This document shows, one piece after another, positions 51,581 to 60,640 of a stretch of DNA of 64,000 bases. The first letter of the stretch is position 1. Each line of letters opens with the position of its first letter. A model generated the notes under the pieces. That model was not told the DNA's origin. It made no database searches and saw only the letters and a program-made list of their open reading frames with translations. Made by a program: the position numbers and the translations under genes. This DNA is from Roseomonas haemaphysalidis (lineage in GTDB: Bacteria; Pseudomonadota; Alphaproteobacteria; Acetobacterales; Acetobacteraceae): assembly GCF_017355405.1 (NCBI RefSeq), contig NZ_CP061177.1, forward strand, positions 2,091,001 through 2,155,000. The letters are read 5' to 3'.

Positions 51581-53749
51581 TCACTCCGCGGCGGCGGCGG
51601 GCGCCTTGCGGCTGTTGGTCCGCAAACGGAACAGCAGGAGCGAACGGCCGGTCACCGTGTAGCTTTCGCCGATCGGGAAGGCCGGTTCTTCGTCTTCCTC
51701 CTCGCCCACCACATTGGTGTCCAGCAGCCGCACCCATTCGCGTCCGTCGGCGCTGTCGGGCAGCACGAACTCCACCGCCTCGTCATGCGCGTTGAGGATC
51801 ATCAGCAGCGTCTCGTCGCGCGCCGCGACCTTGATGCCGCTTTCCTGCGCCCGGCCGTCCAGCATGCGGGCCAGACACTTGGTGCTGGGGTTCTGCCAGT
51901 CTTCCGCCGTCATCTCCTCGCCCGACGGGTTCCACCAGGACAGCGCCTTGGTGCCACTGGCCTCGTGATGGTCGCCGGACAGGAAGCGGCCGCGGCGCAG
52001 CACGGGAAAGCGTTCCCGCAACCGGGCCAGCCGCTGCACGAAGTTGACGAGGTGCTCGCCCTTCTCGCCCCAGTTCCAGTCCAGCCAGGAAATCTCGTTG
52101 TCCTGGCAATAGGCATTGTTGTTGCCGCCCTGGGTGCGGCCGAACTCGTCGCCCGCCAGCAGCATGGGTGTGCCCTGCGACAGGTACAGGGTGGCGATCA
52201 TGTTGCGGATCTGCCGCTCGCGCACCGCGTTGATCGCGGGGTCGTCGGTCGGGCCTTCGACGCCGTAGTTGAAGGAGCGGTTATGCGAATGGCCGTCGCG
52301 GTTCTCCTCGCCATTCGCCTCGTTGTGCTTCTCGTTGTAGGTGACGAGGTCGTTGACGGTGAAGCCGTCATGCGCGGCCAGGAAATTGACCGTCGCCCAG
52401 GGCTTGCGGCCATGATGGTCGAACAGGTCGGCCGAGCCGGACAGCCGCTTGCCCAGGTCGGCGGCGCTGCCTTCCTCGCCCACCCAGAAGCCACGCACGG
52501 TGTCGCGGTACTTGTCGTTCCATTCGGCCCAGCCGGGCGCGAAGTTGCCGACCTGATAGCCGCCCGGGCCGATGTCCCAGGGCTCAGCGATCAGCTTCAC
52601 GTCCGCCAGCAGCGGGTCCTGGTTGCAGGCCTTGAGGAAGGCGGACTGGTCGTCGAAGCCATGCGGCTCGCGCGCCAGGATGGTGCCGAGGTCGAAGCGG
52701 AAGCCATCGACATGCATCTCGTTGACCCAGTAGCGCAGGCTGTCCGTCACCATCTGCAGCACGCGCGGGTGCGACAGGTTGACGGTGTTCCCGGTGCCGG
52801 TGTCGTTGATGTAGTAGCGCGGCTGGTCGGGCAGCAGACGGTAGTAGCTGGCGTTGTCGATGCCCTTGAAGGACAGCGTGGCGCCGCGCTCGTTGCCCTC
52901 GGCCGTGTGGTTGTAGACCACGTCCATGATCACTTCGAGGCCGGCGTCGTGCAGCCGCGCCACCATCTCCTTGAACTCGGAGAAGGCGAAGTCCGGCGTG
53001 CGGGCGTAGCGCCGCGCCGGCGAGAAGAAGCCCAGGCTGTTGTAGCCCCAGTAGTTCACCATGCCCTTGTCGAGCAGGTAGTCGTCGTTCAGGAAGAAGT
53101 GGATCGGCAGCAGCTCGACCGACGTCACGCCCAGCGACTTGATGTGCTGGATGACCTCGCGGTTGCCCAGGCCCGCATAGGTGCCGCGCTGGTCCTCGGG
53201 CACCAGCGGGTGGCGCTTGGTGATGCCCTTGACGTGGGTCTCGTAGAACACCGTGCGCTCCCAGGGGATGCGCGGGCGGCGGTCGTTGCCCCAGGTGAAG
53301 GCGGGGTCGACCACGCGGCACTTCGGCATGAACTGGGCGCTGTCGCGCTCGTCAAAGGACAGGTCGTTGTCCGGATGGCCGATGGTGTAGCCGAACAGCG
53401 CGTGGTCCCACTTGAGGTCGCCCACATGGCTCAGCGTGTAGGGGTCCAGCAGCAGCTTGTTCGGGTTGAAGCGGTGGCCGGCATCCGGCTCGTAGGGGCC
53501 ATGGACGCGATAGGCGTAGACCGTGCCCGGCCGCGCGTCCGGCAGAAAGCCGTGGAACACCTCGTTGGTGTATTCCGGCAGCTCGATCCGCTCCAGCTCC
53601 GTTTCGCCTGTGTTGTCGAACAGGCACAGCTCCACCTTGGTCGCGTTGGCGGAAAACAGCGCGAAGTTGACGCCAAGGCCGGTCCAGGTGGCGCCCAGGG
53701 GGTTGGGCCGCCCCTGCATGATGCGGGACTGGTTGATCGAAGGGGGCAC
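51581..53749 (-). CDS. glgX: Glycogen debranching enzyme GlgX
   Basis: This 722-residue GH13 enzyme removes short branches from glycogen. It has the N-terminal CBM48-like domain (PNPLGATWTGLGVNFALFS), DVVYNHTAEG, the nucleophile Asp in VDGFRFDLGTIL, the acid Glu in LIAEPWDIGPGGYQVGNF and the third acid in FLAAHDGFTVNDLV. The C-terminal domain includes WDWNWGEKGEHLV-like LDWNWGEKGEHLV. GTG 53749 has AGGGA upstream; ATG 53719 is the alternative. It is alone, without other glg genes in the window. Confidence 0.96.
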   Translation of the reverse strand: MPPSINQSRIMQGRPNPLGATWTGLGVNFALFSANATKVELCLFDNTGETELERIELPEYTNEVFHGFLPDARPGTVYAYRVHGPYEPDAGHRFNPNKLLLDPYTLSHVGDLKWDHALFGYTIGHPDNDLSFDERDSAQFMPKCRVVDPAFTWGNDRRPRIPWERTVFYETHVKGITKRHPLVPEDQRGTYAGLGNREVIQHIKSLGVTSVELLPIHFFLNDDYLLDKGMVNYWGYNSLGFFSPARRYARTPDFAFSEFKEMVARLHDAGLEVIMDVVYNHTAEGNERGATLSFKGIDNASYYRLLPDQPRYYINDTGTGNTVNLSHPRVLQMVTDSLRYWVNEMHVDGFRFDLGTILAREPHGFDDQSAFLKACNQDPLLADVKLIAEPWDIGPGGYQVGNFAPGWAEWNDKYRDTVRGFWVGEEGSAADLGKRLSGSADLFDHHGRKPWATVNFLAAHDGFTVNDLVTYNEKHNEANGEENRDGHSHNRSFNYGVEGPTDDPAINAVRERQIRNMIATLYLSQGTPMLLAGDEFGRTQGGNNNAYCQDNEISWLDWNWGEKGEHLVNFVQRLARLRERFPVLRRGRFLSGDHHEASGTKALSWWNPSGEEMTAEDWQNPSTKCLARMLDGRAQESGIKVAARDETLLMILNAHDEAVEFVLPDSADGREWVRLLDTNVVGEEEDEEPAFPIGESYTVTGRSLLLFRLRTNSRKAPAAAAE

Positions 53750-53833
53750 GGAGGAATCCCTGGTTACACTGAGTTCCCTAGAAGTGTGCCGCACCGTGCG
53801 GAGTTGCGGGTCCCGTCGGTGAAATCGCCGGAC

Positions 53834-53867
53834 GGCGGGGCCGGACGCGGGCGATGCCGGCCCCGCC
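53834..53867 (-). terminator. Hairpin after metC
   Basis: A perfect 11-bp GC stem (53834-53844 with 53857-53867) and 12-base loop lies 4 bp past the metC stop. It has no T-run but probably ends the transcript. Confidence 0.5.
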
Positions 53868-53870
53868 GGG

Positions 53871-55058
53871 TCAGGCCAGCCGCGCCATGCCGGCTTCCAG
53901 GTCCGCGATCAGGTCGGCGGTATCCTCCAGCCCGATATGGAAGCGAACGGCCGGGCCGCCCAGGGCCTCGGCGCTGGTGGCGGTGCGGGTCACGAAGCCG
54001 GTGGTGGCGAGCGCCAGGCTCTCGAACCCGCCCCAGGACGCGCCGATGCCGAAGAGCTTCAGTCCGTCCACCAGCGCGTCCGCCTGTGCCCGGGTGTAGC
54101 GTGGCTGGAAGACAACCCCGAACAGCGAGCAGGCGCCGGTGAAGTCCCGCTTGAACAGCGCGTGCTGCGGGTGGCTGGGCAGGGCGGGGTGCAGCACGCG
54201 CAGCACTTCGGGCCGGCTTTCGAACCAGCGGGCCACCTCCAGCCCGGCGGCTTCCTGGTGCTTCAGCCGCACCGCCATGGTGCGCAGCCCGCGCAGCGCC
54301 AGCCAGCAGTCGTCCGGGCTGGCGTAGTGGCCCATGAAGCGCCCGGCGGAGGCGACGGTCGTCCAGTCCTCCTCGGTGTTCACCACCACGCTGCCGAGCA
54401 GCACGTCGGAATGGCCACCCACGTACTTGGTCAGTGCCTGGATGGAAACGTCCACGCCGTGCTTGAAGGGCTGGAAGTGGTGGATGCCCCAGGTGTTGTC
54501 CATCAGCACCTTGGCGCCCTGGGCATGGGCGACGGCGGCCAGCGCCGGGATGTCCTGCAGCTCGAAGGTGTGGCTGCCCGGGCTTTCGGTATACAGCACC
54601 CGGGTGTTGGGCCGCATCAGGCTCCGCAGCCCCTCCGCGTCGATCGTGGGGTCGTAGTAGGTGGTCTCGATGCCCCAGCCGGCCAGCAGGCCGTCGCACA
54701 GGCGGCGCGTCGGGCCGTAGGCGCTGTCGGGCACCAGGCAATGGTCGCCGGCCTTCAGGTAGGCCATCAGCGGCACCGCGCAGGCGGCAAGGCCGGTGCC
54801 GACGATCAGGCAGCGCGTGCCGCCCTCGACCTCGGCGATGGCATCTTCCAGCGCGAAATGCGTGGGGCCGCCGGAGGTGCCGTAGGTCAGCGCGTGCTTG
54901 TCCAGCCCCGCCGCGCCGAGGGTCTGCCGCGCTTCGCTGGACGGGTAGAGCACGGTGGAGCCGCGATGCACGCCGCCGTTGACGAAACCGTGGCTGCGGA
55001 TGCCCGGCCGGCTGACATGCGTGACCCGGGTGGCGAAGCTATGATGCTCGTCGCTCAT
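53871..55058 (-). CDS. metC: Cystathionine beta-lyase
   Basis: This 395-residue PLP enzyme cleaves cystathionine to homocysteine. It has THVSRPGIRSHGFVNGGVHRGSTVLYP (split as SHGFVNGGVHRGSTVLYP), YGTSGGPTHFALEDAIAEVEGG (split as YGTSGGPTHFALEDAI and AEVEGG), MDNTWGIHHFQP and the lysine region QALTKYVGGHSDVLLG. It overlaps sseA by 4 bp (ATGA). Paired with metX and metW elsewhere in the window, it completes part of methionine synthesis. Confidence 0.95.
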   Translation of the reverse strand: MSDEHHSFATRVTHVSRPGIRSHGFVNGGVHRGSTVLYPSSEARQTLGAAGLDKHALTYGTSGGPTHFALEDAIAEVEGGTRCLIVGTGLAACAVPLMAYLKAGDHCLVPDSAYGPTRRLCDGLLAGWGIETTYYDPTIDAEGLRSLMRPNTRVLYTESPGSHTFELQDIPALAAVAHAQGAKVLMDNTWGIHHFQPFKHGVDVSIQALTKYVGGHSDVLLGSVVVNTEEDWTTVASAGRFMGHYASPDDCWLALRGLRTMAVRLKHQEAAGLEVARWFESRPEVLRVLHPALPSHPQHALFKRDFTGACSLFGVVFQPRYTRAQADALVDGLKLFGIGASWGGFESLALATTGFVTRTATSAEALGGPAVRFHIGLEDTADLIADLEAGMARLA

Positions 55059-55900
55059 GGGGCGGAGCCTTCCTTGGCGGTATCGGGCCGCGCGGCCCAT
55101 TCGGTCCAGGAGCCGTCGTAGACGGCGGGTTCGGGCAGCCCCGCATGCACCATGCCCAGCGCCACCACGCAGGCGGTGACGCCGGTGCCGCAGGAGGCGA
55201 TCACCGGCGTGCTGCCGTCGATGCCCGCGCGCCCGAAGATGCCGCGCAGCGTTTCGGGCGGCAGCATGGTCTGGTCCGGCGCCAGCAGGGCGCCGGCCGG
55301 TACGCTGCAGGCGCCCGGCATGTGGCCGGACGGCAGGCCGGGCCGCGGCTCCGGGCTCGATCCGTCGAACCGCCCGGTGGGGCGGGCATCGACGATCTGC
55401 GCGCCGCCTTCCGCCACCACCCGCTTGACGTCGCCGATGCCCGCCAGGCGGCGGGACACGAAGTCCGCCCAGAAGGTGGCCGGGCGCGGCGCGGGCGCGG
55501 GGCCGCTGTCCACCGTGCCACCCTCGGCCCGCCATTTCGGCAGGCCGCCATCCAGCACCGCCACCTTCTCATGCCCGAACAGCCGCAGCAGCCACCAGCC
55601 GCGCGCCGCCGAGAACAGGCCCTTCTGGTCGTAGAACACCACCCGCGCATCCTGGTCGACGCCGAGCTGCCCCAGCAGCTTGGCGGCACGGCCGGGGGAG
55701 GGCGCCATGTGCGGCAGGTCGGTTTCGGGGTCCGCCACCTCGTTGATGTCGAAAAAGCGGGCGCCGGGGATATGCGCCTGCTCGAACAGCGCCGGGCCGT
55801 CCTTGCCCTCGGGCGGCAGGTAGTAGGTGGCGTCGAACAGCACGATGTCCGGCTTGCCCAGCTCGCCCTTCAGCCAATCGGCCGAAACCAGCTCGCGCAT
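55055..55900 (-). CDS. sseA: 3-mercaptopyruvate/thiosulfate sulfurtransferase
   Basis: This 281-residue protein has two rhodanese domains: an inactive N-terminal one and a C-terminal one with the active cysteine in CGTGVTACVVAL (close to the CGSGVTA of 3-mercaptopyruvate sulfurtransferases). It begins VSADWLKGELGKPDIVLFDATYYLP (split as VSADWLKGELGKP and VLFDATYYLP). GGAGGA lies 9 bp before ATG 55900. It is coupled to metC, in line with a sulfur-transfer role. Confidence 0.94.
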   Translation of the reverse strand: MRELVSADWLKGELGKPDIVLFDATYYLPPEGKDGPALFEQAHIPGARFFDINEVADPETDLPHMAPSPGRAAKLLGQLGVDQDARVVFYDQKGLFSAARGWWLLRLFGHEKVAVLDGGLPKWRAEGGTVDSGPAPAPRPATFWADFVSRRLAGIGDVKRVVAEGGAQIVDARPTGRFDGSSPEPRPGLPSGHMPGACSVPAGALLAPDQTMLPPETLRGIFGRAGIDGSTPVIASCGTGVTACVVALGMVHAGLPEPAVYDGSWTEWAARPDTAKEGSAP

Positions 55901-55905
55901 GTCGC

Positions 55906-56625
55906 TCAATCCTCCAGCACCAGGTAGACCCGGCGGTTCTGCTTGCCCTTGCTTTCGAGCTTGGTGACGGTGACGGTGCCGATCTCCCCCGTGGCGCGCA
56001 CATGCGTGCCGCCGCAGGGCTGCAGGTCCACGGTGCCGTCCGCCGTGCCGATCCGCACCAGCCGCACCGTGCCGGTGCCGCGCGGCGGCTGCACGGACAG
56101 GGTGCGGACCAGGCCGGGGTTGCTGTCCAGCTCGCTTTCATCCACCTGCATGTCGCTGACGGGGTGGTTCGCCGCGACCAGCGCGCGCAGCCCTTCCGTC
56201 AGGGATTCCTTGGTGGGCGGCTCCGGCAGGTTGAAGTCGAGGCGCGAGCGCTCGGCGCCGATCTGCCCGCCGGTGACGCCCGCGCCGGGGATCAGGCTGC
56301 ACAGCAGGTGCAGCGCGGTGTGCATGCGCATCAGCCGGTGGCGGCGCGGCCAGTCCAGCGCCAGCCGCACGCGGGTGCCGGCGGGGGGCAGCGCGGCGCC
56401 CTCGGCCGGGGCGTGCAGCACGGCGCCGTCCTCGCCCTTCAGCGCCTCGGCCACCGCCATCTCGCCGCCGTCCCAGGACAGGGTGCCGGCATCGCCGGGC
56501 TGGCCGCCGGCGCGGGCGTAGAACAGGGTGCGGTCCAGCACCACGCCCTCGGGCGCGGCGGAGACGACCGTCGCCTCGGCTTCGCGGGCATAGGGGTCGG
56601 CGCGGTACAGCAGCTCGGTGCTCAT
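55906..56625 (-). CDS. Alanyl-tRNA editing protein (AlaX-like)
   Basis: This 239-residue protein is a stand-alone AlaRS editing domain that removes serine or glycine from mischarged tRNA-Ala. It has YARAGGQPGDAGTL, MRMHTALHLLCSLI with the first zinc His pair, GTGTVRLVRIG and LQPCGGTHVRATGEIG with the Cys and His ligands. Its ATG overlaps the NUDIX gene by 4 bp, and it lies 5 bp before sseA, so NUDIX-AlaX-sseA-metC seems to be an operon. Confidence 0.94.
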   Translation of the reverse strand: MSTELLYRADPYAREAEATVVSAAPEGVVLDRTLFYARAGGQPGDAGTLSWDGGEMAVAEALKGEDGAVLHAPAEGAALPPAGTRVRLALDWPRRHRLMRMHTALHLLCSLIPGAGVTGGQIGAERSRLDFNLPEPPTKESLTEGLRALVAANHPVSDMQVDESELDSNPGLVRTLSVQPPRGTGTVRLVRIGTADGTVDLQPCGGTHVRATGEIGTVTVTKLESKGKQNRRVYLVLED

Positions 56626-57263
56626 GCGGTCCATTCCTGCCGCAGCCGGGCGCAGTGCAACTGCAGCCACAGCATGCAGATGGCGGCGCTGGCGTTGCGG
56701 ATCTCGTTGCGCGCCATCATCGCGAAGGCCTCGTCGGCATCCACCACGACCACGCGGGTTTCCTCGTTCTCATGGGCCAGGCCCAGCGTCTCGCCCTCGC
56801 CGGGCTCCGGCAGGCGCACACGGCCGGCGTAGAAGTGCAGCCGCTCGTCACAGCCGCCATGCATCAGCAGGAAGTCGCCGATGCGCTCCATCCGGTCCGG
56901 CGTCAGCCCGGCTTCCTCCTCGACCTCGCGGATGCCGCATTCGCCCGGGTCCTCGCCCGGCTCCAGCAGGCCGGCGGGGCATTCGCGGGAGATGGGGTCG
57001 TCGCCCGCCGCCAGGGCCGGCAGGCGGAACTGCTCCACAAAGGCGATGCGGTGCGTCCACGGGTCGTAGGGCAGCACCACCACCGCCTGGCCGCGCCGCC
57101 ACAACTCCCAGGTCAGGGTGCCGGACAGGCTGCCGTCGAAGCGGCGGTGGCGGAACTTCACGATCTGCAGGGGGAAGCGGCCTTCCCAGGCCAGCTCGTC
57201 GCTTTCCGGGAGGTAGAGCGGATGGGCCGGCACCACCGGGGCCTTGGCCGGTCTGGCTTTCAT
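56622..57263 (-). CDS. NUDIX hydrolase, ADP-ribose pyrophosphatase-like
   Basis: This 213-residue protein has the Nudix box GLLEPGEDPGECGIREVEEEAGL (G-x5-E-x7-REVEEEAG, as required for metal-dependent pyrophosphatase). The upstream WELWRRGQAVVVLPYDPWTHRIAFVEQFRLPAL (split as VVVLPYDPWTHRIAFVEQFR) fits the ADP-ribose type. ATG 57263 is chosen. It is the first gene of the NUDIX-AlaX-sseA-metC operon and is divergent from a DMT transporter. Confidence 0.93.
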   Translation of the reverse strand: MKARPAKAPVVPAHPLYLPESDELAWEGRFPLQIVKFRHRRFDGSLSGTLTWELWRRGQAVVVLPYDPWTHRIAFVEQFRLPALAAGDDPISRECPAGLLEPGEDPGECGIREVEEEAGLTPDRMERIGDFLLMHGGCDERLHFYAGRVRLPEPGEGETLGLAHENEETRVVVVDADEAFAMMARNEIRNASAAICMLWLQLHCARLRQEWTA

Positions 57264-57302
57264 GAGAAGCAAACCGTAGTCTTGTTCCGAAACGTCCAAA
57301 CC

Positions 57303-58271
57303 ATGCAGCCAGCCATCCTTTCCATCTCCCCACCCGCCGAATCGGACGTGGCCGAGGCGCGGCGCCGCGCGCAGGCCGCGCGCCGCCGTGCCATTCTCTG
57401 CGTTCTGGGCGCCGCCGCAACCTTCGCCGTGGCGGCGGCGGCCGTGAAAGGCCTGAACGGCAGCGTGCCGGTCATGCAGGTGATCCTGTTCCGCAACCTG
57501 CTGGCCATCCCGGTGTTGCTGGTATTGTCCATGGCGGGCGCGCGCCGCAGCGGCGTGCGGCTCGCCACGCTGCTGGCCACGCGGCAGCCGTGGTCGCACG
57601 TGCAGCGCATCATCTATGGGCTGATGGGCATGTTCGGCAGCTTCTACGGCTACATGCACCTGCCCATCGCCACCGTCACCGCACTGGGCTTCACCATGCC
57701 GTTCTTTCTCGCCGCGCTGTCCGTGCCGCTGCTGGGCGAGCGGCTGGACCGCGGGCGGCTGCTAGCCATGGTTGCGGGCTTCGCCGGCGTGATGATCATG
57801 CTGCGGCCCTGGGAAGGGGTGGGCGAAACCGGCCTGCCGCTGCTGCCCGCCGCCGTGGTGCTGCTGGGCTCGGTCGGCTGGGCCATGGCGATGATCACCA
57901 TCCGCCGCATGGGCGACAGCGGTGAGTCCGGCACCACCATCGTGCTGTGGTTCGCCTTTGGCGCCGCGCTGGTGGGCGCCGTGGCGGCGGTGCCGGGGTG
58001 GATGTGGCCGGCGCCCTGGCAATGGGCGCTGCTGCTGGCGGTGGGCGTGGTGTCGGCCTTCGCGCAGCTGCTGATGACGGCGGCCTATCGCGGCGGCGAA
58101 ACCACGCTGATCGCGCCGTTCGAGTATTCCGCCATCATCTGGACCACCGGCCTCGGCGTGCTGCTGTGGAGCGAATGGCCGGATCGCTGGAGCCTGCTGG
58201 GCTTCATCGTGCTGGTCGCCGCCGGGCTTGGCATGTGGTGGCACAACACCCGGCGGGACGCGACGGCCTAG
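57303..58271 (+). CDS. EamA/DMT family transporter
   Basis: This 322-residue protein has about ten transmembrane helices in two EamA repeats, following a 30-residue Arg/Ala-rich cytoplasmic N-terminus. It has QVILFRNLLAIPVLLVLSM, YGLMGMFGSFYGYMHLPIATVTALGFTMPFFLAALSV (split as YGLMGMFGSFYGYMHLP and ALGFTMPFFLAALSV) and FEYSAIIWTTGLGVLLWSEWPD. It is of the RhaT/S-adenosylmethionine-exporter-like DMT type, substrate unknown. Its stop overlaps the MFS gene stop (CTAG). Confidence 0.9.
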   Translation: MQPAILSISPPAESDVAEARRRAQAARRRAILCVLGAAATFAVAAAAVKGLNGSVPVMQVILFRNLLAIPVLLVLSMAGARRSGVRLATLLATRQPWSHVQRIIYGLMGMFGSFYGYMHLPIATVTALGFTMPFFLAALSVPLLGERLDRGRLLAMVAGFAGVMIMLRPWEGVGETGLPLLPAAVVLLGSVGWAMAMITIRRMGDSGESGTTIVLWFAFGAALVGAVAAVPGWMWPAPWQWALLLAVGVVSAFAQLLMTAAYRGGETTLIAPFEYSAIIWTTGLGVLLWSEWPDRWSLLGFIVLVAAGLGMWWHNTRRDATA

Positions 58272-59479
58272 GCATCCTGCGGCAGCGCCCGCAACCCCGG
58301 CACGGGCGAGGCCAGGATGACAACGAACTGCGCGGCGAACAGCAGGGCGGACAGCGCCAGCGCCGCCTCGGCCCCGCCGGCGCCGGCCAGCAGCGCGCCC
58401 AGCGCGGCGCCCAGCGGCCGGGCGCCGAAGGTCGCCGTCATCACCACCGCCGAAACGCGGCCCAGCATGCGCTGCGGCGTCACGGCCTGGCGCAGCGTGG
58501 TGGTGGCGATGGTCCAAAGCACCGGCCCGGCGCCGAACAGAAACAGACCCAGGCCCGCCAGCGCCGGCTGCGGCGCGGCCACGGTCAGGAGCACCAGCAG
58601 CGCCGCCACCAGCGCGCAAGCCGGCCCCACCACCACCAGGCGCCCGAAGGGCATTGCCGCCAGAAGGCGCGGCGCCGCCAGCGCGCCCGCCACCATGCCG
58701 GCACCATACAGCCCCAGGGTCATGCCCACGGCCGCCGCGTCGAGCGCCAGCCGCTGCACCGCATAGGCGACGTATACGGCCTGCAGCACAAACCAGGCGG
58801 TGTTGAACAGCACCGCCGTCAGCAGGACCGGCCGCAGCAGAGGATGCGCCAGCACGAAGCCGGCACCTTCGCGGATCTCGGCCCACACCCGGCGGGGCGG
58901 GGCGGCGGGCGGCGCGGTGTCCGGCAGCCCGGAAAGCGCCGTCGCGGCCAGCAGCGACAGCGCCAATGCCAGCGCAAAGGCCGGGGGCGCCCCCAGCCAG
59001 CCGACCAGGGTGCCCCCCAGCGCGGGCCCCGCGGCAAAGGCGATGCTGCGGGCCAGCTCCAGCACGCGGTTGGCGGCGGCCAGGTGCGGGCGGGGCACCA
59101 GCGCCGGCACCAGCGCGGGCGCGGCGACGGAATAGGCCACCGTGCCGACCGCCCCCAGCCCGCCCAGCACCGCCAGGGCCGTCAGGTTCAGCGCGCCGGC
59201 CAGCAACAGCGCCAGGATCATCGCCAGCGAGGCCGCGCGCAGCAGTTCCGCCCCCGTCATCAGCCGGCGGCGGGACGTTCGGTCCGCCAGCACGCCGGCC
59301 GGGATGGACAGCAGCAGGAAGGGCAGGGTTTGCGCGGTTTGCAGCCAGCCGGCTTCCGCCGGGCCGGCGCCCAGCAGCAGCACGGCGGCCAGCGGCGCGG
59401 CAGCCAGGGCCAGTTGCTCGGAACACTGCGCCAGCAGGTTGGACCAGCCAAGGCGGCGAAAGGCGGGGGGCAGGGGCAT
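58268..59479 (-). CDS. MFS transporter (EntS-like exporter)
   Basis: This 403-residue protein has about 12 helices. The pattern FRRLGWSNLLAQCSEQLALAAAPLAAVLLLG (split as RLGWSNLLAQCSEQLALAA and PLAAVLLLG) and IPAGVLADRTSRRRLMTGAEL in loop 2-3 fits the EntS-like drug/siderophore exporter group. ALVPRPHLAAANRVLELARS is typical. Substrate unknown. Confidence 0.9.
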   Translation of the reverse strand: MPLPPAFRRLGWSNLLAQCSEQLALAAAPLAAVLLLGAGPAEAGWLQTAQTLPFLLLSIPAGVLADRTSRRRLMTGAELLRAASLAMILALLLAGALNLTALAVLGGLGAVGTVAYSVAAPALVPALVPRPHLAAANRVLELARSIAFAAGPALGGTLVGWLGAPPAFALALALSLLAATALSGLPDTAPPAAPPRRVWAEIREGAGFVLAHPLLRPVLLTAVLFNTAWFVLQAVYVAYAVQRLALDAAAVGMTLGLYGAGMVAGALAAPRLLAAMPFGRLVVVGPACALVAALLVLLTVAAPQPALAGLGLFLFGAGPVLWTIATTTLRQAVTPQRMLGRVSAVVMTATFGARPLGAALGALLAGAGGAEAALALSALLFAAQFVVILASPVPGLRALPQDA

Positions 59480-59554
59480 CGGGGCATCCGCTGGGGTGAT
59501 GCCGCAACCTCGCCGTGCTCGCGCCCGGCCGCACTCCGGAACCTCGCCGGCAAT

Positions 59555-59995
59555 TCAGCTTTCGCGCGGGTCGCCGCCGTCGAAGCGCTTGCCGAACCAG
59601 AAGCGGGTATGACCCGCCGGCCGCCCGGCCAGCGTGCCGAGCGGCGTGAAGCCGTGGCGGCGATAGAACGCCGGCGCCTGGAACGAACTGGTGTAGAGAT
59701 GCACCCCCACGGCGCCGCGCTTGCGGGCTTCCGCTTCCGCCTGCGCCAGCATGGCGCTGCCGACGCCCTGGCCGCGCAGCGCCTCGCTGACCCAGAACTT
59801 TTCCACGAACAGCCAGTCCAGCACCACCTCGGCCACCAGCCCGGCCAGCAGCGCACCGTCCGGCCCGTGGTGCAGCAGCACCAGTGGCTGATGCACCGGC
59901 GCGGCGCCCAGGGCCTGGGTGCGGTGGCGGGACAGGTTCTCGCCCACCGCGCGGGCATCGGGGCCGTCGCGGTCCTCGGTCAGTTGGAAGTACAC
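59555..59995 (-). CDS. GNAT family N-acetyltransferase
   Basis: This 146-residue GNAT protein has the acetyl-CoA motif FWVSEALRGQGVGSAMLAQAEAEARKRGA (split as FWVSEALRGQGVGSAML and AQAEAEARKRGA) and YRRHGFTPLGTL. I chose GTG 59995 because AGGA lies 6 bp upstream and it starts right after the ParA stop (8 bp). It is downstream of the ParA-like gene. Substrate unknown. Confidence 0.85.
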   Translation of the reverse strand: MYFQLTEDRDGPDARAVGENLSRHRTQALGAAPVHQPLVLLHHGPDGALLAGLVAEVVLDWLFVEKFWVSEALRGQGVGSAMLAQAEAEARKRGAVGVHLYTSSFQAPAFYRRHGFTPLGTLAGRPAGHTRFWFGKRFDGGDPRES

Positions 59996-60003
59996 GGCGT
60001 GTC

Positions 60004-60636
60004 CTATGGCTTGAAGGAAAGCAGGGCCTCGGTCACCGCCCGGGCCTCGTCGGCCGCCAGGCCGCGCGGCGCGCCTTCCACCACGCCCAGCCCCTGCACG
60101 AAGGTGCTGGCGAAGGCGGTGCGGTTGCCCAGGCACGGTTCCAGGAGCGGCAGCCCCCGGCGCAGCAATTCGTGCGCGATGTCTTCCCGCAGCCGGCCGT
60201 TGGACGGCACGCGGTTCAGCACCAGCACGGCGTGCTTCTTTTCCTCCGCCACCAGCGCCAGCGTGCCTTCCATCGCCCACAGGTCGGCGGGCGAGGGCTG
60301 CAGCGGCACCAGCACGAGGCTGGCGGCGCGGATGGCGATGCGCGCATCGGTGTCGGCATGCGGCGGGGTGTCCAGCACCACCGCGTCGTGGTCGCGCGCC
60401 ATGCGCTCGATCGTCGCCGGCAGGCGCCAGCCGGATGGATCGGCGTAGTGCATCGGCTTGGCGCGCTCGCCAGCCTTCAGGCGTTCGGTCCACCAGCGGC
60501 CCAGCGTCTTCTGCGGGTCGGTGTCCAGCAGCGCCACGCGCCGGCCCTGGGCCGCGAGGGTGGTGGCCAGCGTGGCCGCCAGCGTCGACTTGCCGGCGCC
60601 ACCCTTGCGCTGCGCCACCGTGACGATGAAGGCCAT
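60004..60636 (-). CDS. ParA family ATPase (orphan)
   Basis: This 210-residue protein is a ParA-type deviant Walker ATPase: VTVAQRKGGAGKSTLAATLATTLA (near 5-28), LLDTDPQKTLGRWW and VVLDTPPHADTDARIA. No parB or parS is adjacent, so it is a stand-alone ParA, which can position other cargo such as chemotaxis or polar proteins. It is followed by a GNAT gene and preceded by an MFS gene by 4 bp. Confidence 0.9.
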   Translation of the reverse strand: MAFIVTVAQRKGGAGKSTLAATLATTLAAQGRRVALLDTDPQKTLGRWWTERLKAGERAKPMHYADPSGWRLPATIERMARDHDAVVLDTPPHADTDARIAIRAASLVLVPLQPSPADLWAMEGTLALVAEEKKHAVLVLNRVPSNGRLREDIAHELLRRGLPLLEPCLGNRTAFASTFVQGLGVVEGAPRGLAADEARAVTEALLSFKP

Positions 60637-60640
60637 GGTT

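Noticed and set aside
60004..60636. ParA as a mark of a replication/partition region
   Set aside because: No parB, parS-like repeats or rep gene are nearby; it is an orphan ParA.
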